From positions 1,903,592,644 to 1,903,656,643 of the forward strand of contig OY728163.1 in assembly GCA_963277665.1 (NCBI GenBank): a stretch of 64,000 nucleotides of DNA, written 5' to 3'. Both the position numbers and the translations under genes were made by a program. Shown here piece after piece: positions 60,546 through 64,000 of the stretch. Below the pieces are notes generated by a model. It had not been told where the DNA came from. It searched no databases and was given only the letters and a program-made list of their open reading frames with translations. Each line of letters opens with the position of its first letter. The stretch's first letter is position 1. This stretch comes from Viscum album. Taxonomy: Eukaryota > Streptophyta > Magnoliopsida > Santalales > Viscaceae.

Positions 60546-61570
60546 TATTTAGGCTTGATTTCATGACCATAATAGTGTTTTTTGGCCAACCCCTTATTCC
60601 ACATGATTGTAGAAATTTTAAAAAAAAGAAAAGGCAAATTTATAGGCTTAATAAAAAGTGGAAAAGAAATAAGGGGTGGGTGGAAGCTTCACACACAGGT
60701 AAAAAAACAAACAAGAAAAAAAGGGCGCTCAAAAGGGAGGCATTATTATGTGCTCGAATTAAAAAAAGGAAGGAATAATAAAAACAAAATGGGGGTGTTG
60801 CCTGGTCTCCTGAAAATGGTAAATAATATAGAAGTGGGGTTGTATATCTACCCTTACATGCCTCTACATGTAGCCACCACTTGCCGCACTGGACACCACC
60901 CTTAGCCGCACCTAGCCGGGCTCCGCCTCTAAGTGTCGTCCTCTAGCGGTGGATCTGTCTCCACTCTAGCCTTCCCTAGCTGCTACATCTTTCTTCCACC
61001 GGCCTCCATGACCTCTTATTGTGAGACCCTCCATGAGATCCTCCTATAGACCGACCCACGACCAGGTCAGGTCGGCATGACCCAGGCCAAGGCGGGTTCA
61101 GACCTGCCTGACACGCCCGACCCATTTCTAGTCAAGTAGGGTTCCTCAACTCCTTCAAAGGGTTTTTCTAGTCTTCCAAAAAAAGTTCATAAAAATATAT
61201 GTTTATTTAAAAAACTAAGCAATAATTTTTGGAATAAAAAAACATAATTGGGACTGAACGATGTTTTTTGTTGAATTAAAAATAAAATAAATTATTTTAA
61301 TTAATTTAGCACCATTGACATAAATTTAGCAAAAATTTAATTTGTATTTGGAATTTAATTTATGTTCCGTCTGATCATGAGCATCGACTGACCAACAAAT
61401 GTTTGAAATTTATTTATTCAATTAATTATTTAAATTGCTTGGGGTATGTAATAATTATTTTTTATGGTTTATGCATCATCTTTTCACGCTTAATATGAAT
61501 ATGGGAATGAATGTATATCAGTTTAATTCTACACGATTTCCACTTTTTCAGGTGTTTATATATTTTGTCG
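60546..61570 (+). mobile_element. Copia-A family leader fragment
   Basis: The A-rich start, a GC-rich core (60840-61140) and the following AT-rich part repeat the composition order of the Copia-A leader. At 61370-61450, GATCATGAGCATCGAC followed by TTTATTTATTCAATTAATT matches 15628-15690. It is probably the leader that belonged to the third LTR at 25792. The frames at 60563-60905 are A-rich and unlikely to be genes. Confidence 0.5.
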
Positions 61571-61590
61571 AGGATGTTGTAGGACACAGA

Positions 61591-62350
61591 CACTAAAAAA
61601 TATTTTACTTTTTCCAACAGGGACATATCTATTGGTTAAAGTGCATTTTCTGTTGGTAAATCATTTTACCAACATATATGTTCATGTCACTAAATTGTTG
61701 GTAAAAACTCTATCTCTAAATATCTTTTCGACATATAAAATAGTTTTTTTGCAATTATAATTATACCAATATATAATATATATGTTGGTTAAAGTGTTTA
61801 GAAACTAGTTATGGTGAGAAATATATCTTTTGGTTATAATATTACTAACATATAATATATATATTTTTATAAATTATATTTGAATATTAATTATAAATAT
61901 TTTTTTCTAGTAAAATTTCATATTATACTTATTATTTTATCATATATAATAAATAAAATATGATTTTAACACATGTTCAAACTTGGAAAAAATTATTTAT
62001 ATTAATAATGAAATATTTTATACAAAACATTGGATCCCCCAACCCCCCCCCCCCATGTTGGATCCCCAAATAGCGTCCACCACCCATCCAGGCAACCCAT
62101 CCATGCCAGACCACCCATCCATGCCATCTAGTCACCTCCAACTCTAGCGACCAGCTCCAGATAAAAGCAAGTTTATCTTTGAATGGAAATATAGGTTTTG
62201 GTATAGTCTCATGCACATCGTGATCCACCACAATGTTGGAAGGCCCAAGCAGATTTTCATACTCCTCTAGAATCCATCCATGTTCTTCCAACATTAATGA
62301 ACTTCAATAATAATTCTGTAAAAAAGACGTATTTCACCAACATATAATCA
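61591..62350. mobile_element. Possible CACTA-like end with palindromic repeats
   Basis: The block starts CACTAAAAAATATTTTAC and contains ACCAACATATATG, ACCAATATATAAT and ATATATGTTGGTTA motifs in both orientations to about 61870, with another ACCAACATATAA at about 62337. No matching far end or target duplication could be fixed. A run of 12 C lies at 62043-62054, followed by tandem CCACCCATCCATGCCA words. A transposon origin is inference. Confidence 0.35.
61977..62294 (-). other. Minus-strand reading frame of 105 codons, unrecognised
   Basis: It starts MLEEHGWILEEYENLLGPSN. The middle is a tandem WHGWV run from the short CCACCCATCC repeat, and the end is low complexity. A second copy of the first 19 or so codons lies 191 bp upstream on the same strand (62449-62488), partly broken. 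I do not recognise the protein. It may be a degraded exon of a transposon gene. Confidence 0.2.
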
Positions 62351-63834
62351 AAAAGACACAAGAAAAATAGACACTCAAGCAGTACTTAATGATGTACATT
62401 CGAAGAAGAAACTCAACCAGTTAAAAAACAGAAACCCAAGCTACATCTCATACTCCTCTGGCATCCATCCATGATCTTCCAACATCAGTTGTCACTACAG
62501 TGATTCACATAGAAAATATATTTCTATCACACTCCCAACAATATTACCTTTGCACTTTCCAAGTACATACATCAATATACCAATGAGATATCATTATTCA
62601 ATCAAAATTCAATTTCATTCAATTTAAATTATACGTGCTTGTGTGAAAGAAGACTTACATTTTTGTAAGTGTTGCAATACTTATAAGTGCAATTGACTCT
62701 ACCAAGAGAGAAACAATCATTACAATGTCAATTATTTTTGACAAGAAAAAAATTTGTTAAACACCAGGTGACAAATAAAAAAATAAGATAGACTTAATGA
62801 ATGCAATGCTAACCAAGAAGAATGCAGTGGACTGGATCTTGAAACATTCCAATTCTGGGACACCATAACACTACAATAGAATCACTTAAAACCCCCACAA
62901 TGAACAACATACTAGACCTCCAATATCTTTCTTCCATCCTTATCATCTATTAATTCAAACATAGTCATGATTAAATGATAAGGTACAAATGAGTAAAGGA
63001 AACAGAAAAACTGATAACCTTAAATCATTCATGAATTTATCGCCCTTTGCTTCAATCACACTTAGTTTCCAAAACACGGATCCTAACATCATAGTGAACC
63101 ACTTTTACCCTCTCTAGATCATACTTCATTCTAGTCATTCACCCTCAGTAGACAGAAGGGGTCCAAAATGGTAGAAATCATTCAACTTCAGATTTCTAGT
63201 AAAATATTAGATCTCCAAGAATCGTCACACTTTTTGCATAAGAAATCATTTCAATGATTTAGCATACTGAAGGAAGCATAAAGATCTCTTTAAAAATCTA
63301 ATACCCTTCATGGGAAATCATAGTCCCCGGCCATTACTCAGTTCACAACATACTGTGGAAAATCGTTGGACATGAAACATATTCCAGTGCATGGGACCAC
63401 TCACAGCCACAATCACCTACTCGCCTGAGACCATGGATGGATTAGTTTGAACATTTGAATTATTGATAGATGGCACAAAAATCGAAAGAGACCCCAGGGA
63501 TGACTCTGGCCAATCCATAGAGGAATTAGTGTAACAAAAAAACATAAGAATAATTAATATAATAGGGATATATAAACAATTCCAGATGTAATCTAATACA
63601 CAAGAGATAATGATACATGTCTCAACAAAGAAAACTAATGCTCCATCACTACCCTTAAACATGCTACATCTAGGTTTGGATAAAAATTGTTAAACACATT
63701 ATCATTATTCATTATTCTCATAATAATCCATATAATAATTTTGGGGAATCCCCAAATATGTTTTCCACTGAGTTGTTCCATTTTAACCTATAATCTATGA
63801 GATGTGTAAGGAAATCAGACACAAGTAGTAGTAG
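62350..63834. other. AT-rich sequence without a supported gene
   Basis: Apart from the duplicated segment at 62449-62488 I see no structured feature. The minus-strand frame of 81 codons at 63417-63662 is hydrophobic in its first half, with no family resemblance, and is more likely chance or intronic. Confidence 0.45.
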
Positions 63835-64000
63835 ATAGTAGTAGTGAGTTGCAGCTGTTGGCCCTATTTTCTAATATTAATATGGACGTTTAGGAGTATA
63901 ACATGAAAGGAGGGTACCATAAGAAGAAACAAATGTATACATTGTTGAGTTTTCTTATGGCAGTGTGAGTAGGCTAACCTGATAGTGAGAGTCTCCTCTA
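63835..64000 (+). pseudogene. pol: Fragment of a Ty3-4-type pol (between RNase H and integrase), runs off the edge
   Basis: AGTAGTGAGTTGCAGCTG and GGCCCTATTTTCT parallel 35686-35720 of Ty3-4, and the translation SSSELQLLALFSNINMDV follows SSEWQLMALFSEMHMEV there. PDSESLL at the very end matches SDSEALV. It has stops and belongs to another, older copy whose remainder would lie to the right of the window. Confidence 0.6.

Noticed and set aside
63417..63662. Hydrophobic 81-codon minus-strand frame as a membrane protein gene
   Set aside because: There is no family resemblance, no promoter is visible, and the surrounding AT-rich DNA gives such frames by chance.

Overview
The window is repeat-rich nuclear DNA of a flowering plant, probably pericentromeric or otherwise gene-poor heterochromatin. 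The evidence is AT-rich composition, plant-type Ty3 chromovirus elements with C-terminal chromodomains, a long-LTR Ty1/Copia family, primer-binding sites matching plant initiator tRNA-Met (TGGTATCAGAG type), CACTA-like subterminal repeats, and a tandem repeat of about 181 bp at the left edge. I cannot name the species. I find no host gene, rRNA, tRNA or CRISPR array, and no open reading frame that I would call an intact host protein.

Layout, left half (1-25790). A 181-bp satellite (1-370) is followed by AT-rich sequence and a block of CACTA-type palindromes. Next comes half of an old Ty3 LTR that carries a 37-bp minisatellite. That LTR is split by a Ty1/Copia element (Copia-A, 1745-22121). 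Copia-A is itself split by a decayed Ty3 chromovirus (Ty3-1, 4743-15056). The other half of the old LTR resumes at 22122 in exact 37-bp phase. After it come decayed sequence, a possible minus-strand LTR end and a small CACTA-like element (24431-25209).

Layout, right half (25792-64000). A diverged third copy of the Copia-A LTR (25792-28270) and a matching leader fragment (about 60560-61570) flank a stack of insertions. A minus-strand Copia-type LTR (28375-29287, resuming at 60193) is split by Ty3-4 (29288-60192). Ty3-4 is split inside its integrase by a non-coding minus-strand LTR element (LARD-3, 36524-57533). LARD-3 is split in its internal region by a young Ty3 chromovirus of the Tekay/Del type (Ty3-2, 42539-54494, target duplication GCTAC). 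This gives about five levels of nesting, and LTR divergence by eye decreases inward, as expected. The right end holds a possible CACTA-like end, unrecognised AT-rich sequence, and a fragment of another Ty3-4-type pol (63835-64000).

How the parts work together. These are selfish elements, each with LTR promoter, tRNA primer site, gag-pol (where present) and polypurine tract. Every gag-pol here is broken, so none looks autonomous. The points most worth checking are a short ORF with its own TATA box inside both LTRs of Ty3-1, contrasting mutation signatures in Ty3-2 (G:C to T:A) and Ty3-4 (C to T), a 93-bp tandem array of ACACG/CGTGT near-palindromes in the Ty3-4 leader, and the phase-preserving insertion of Copia-A into a 37-bp array. 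I found no convincing new biological system.
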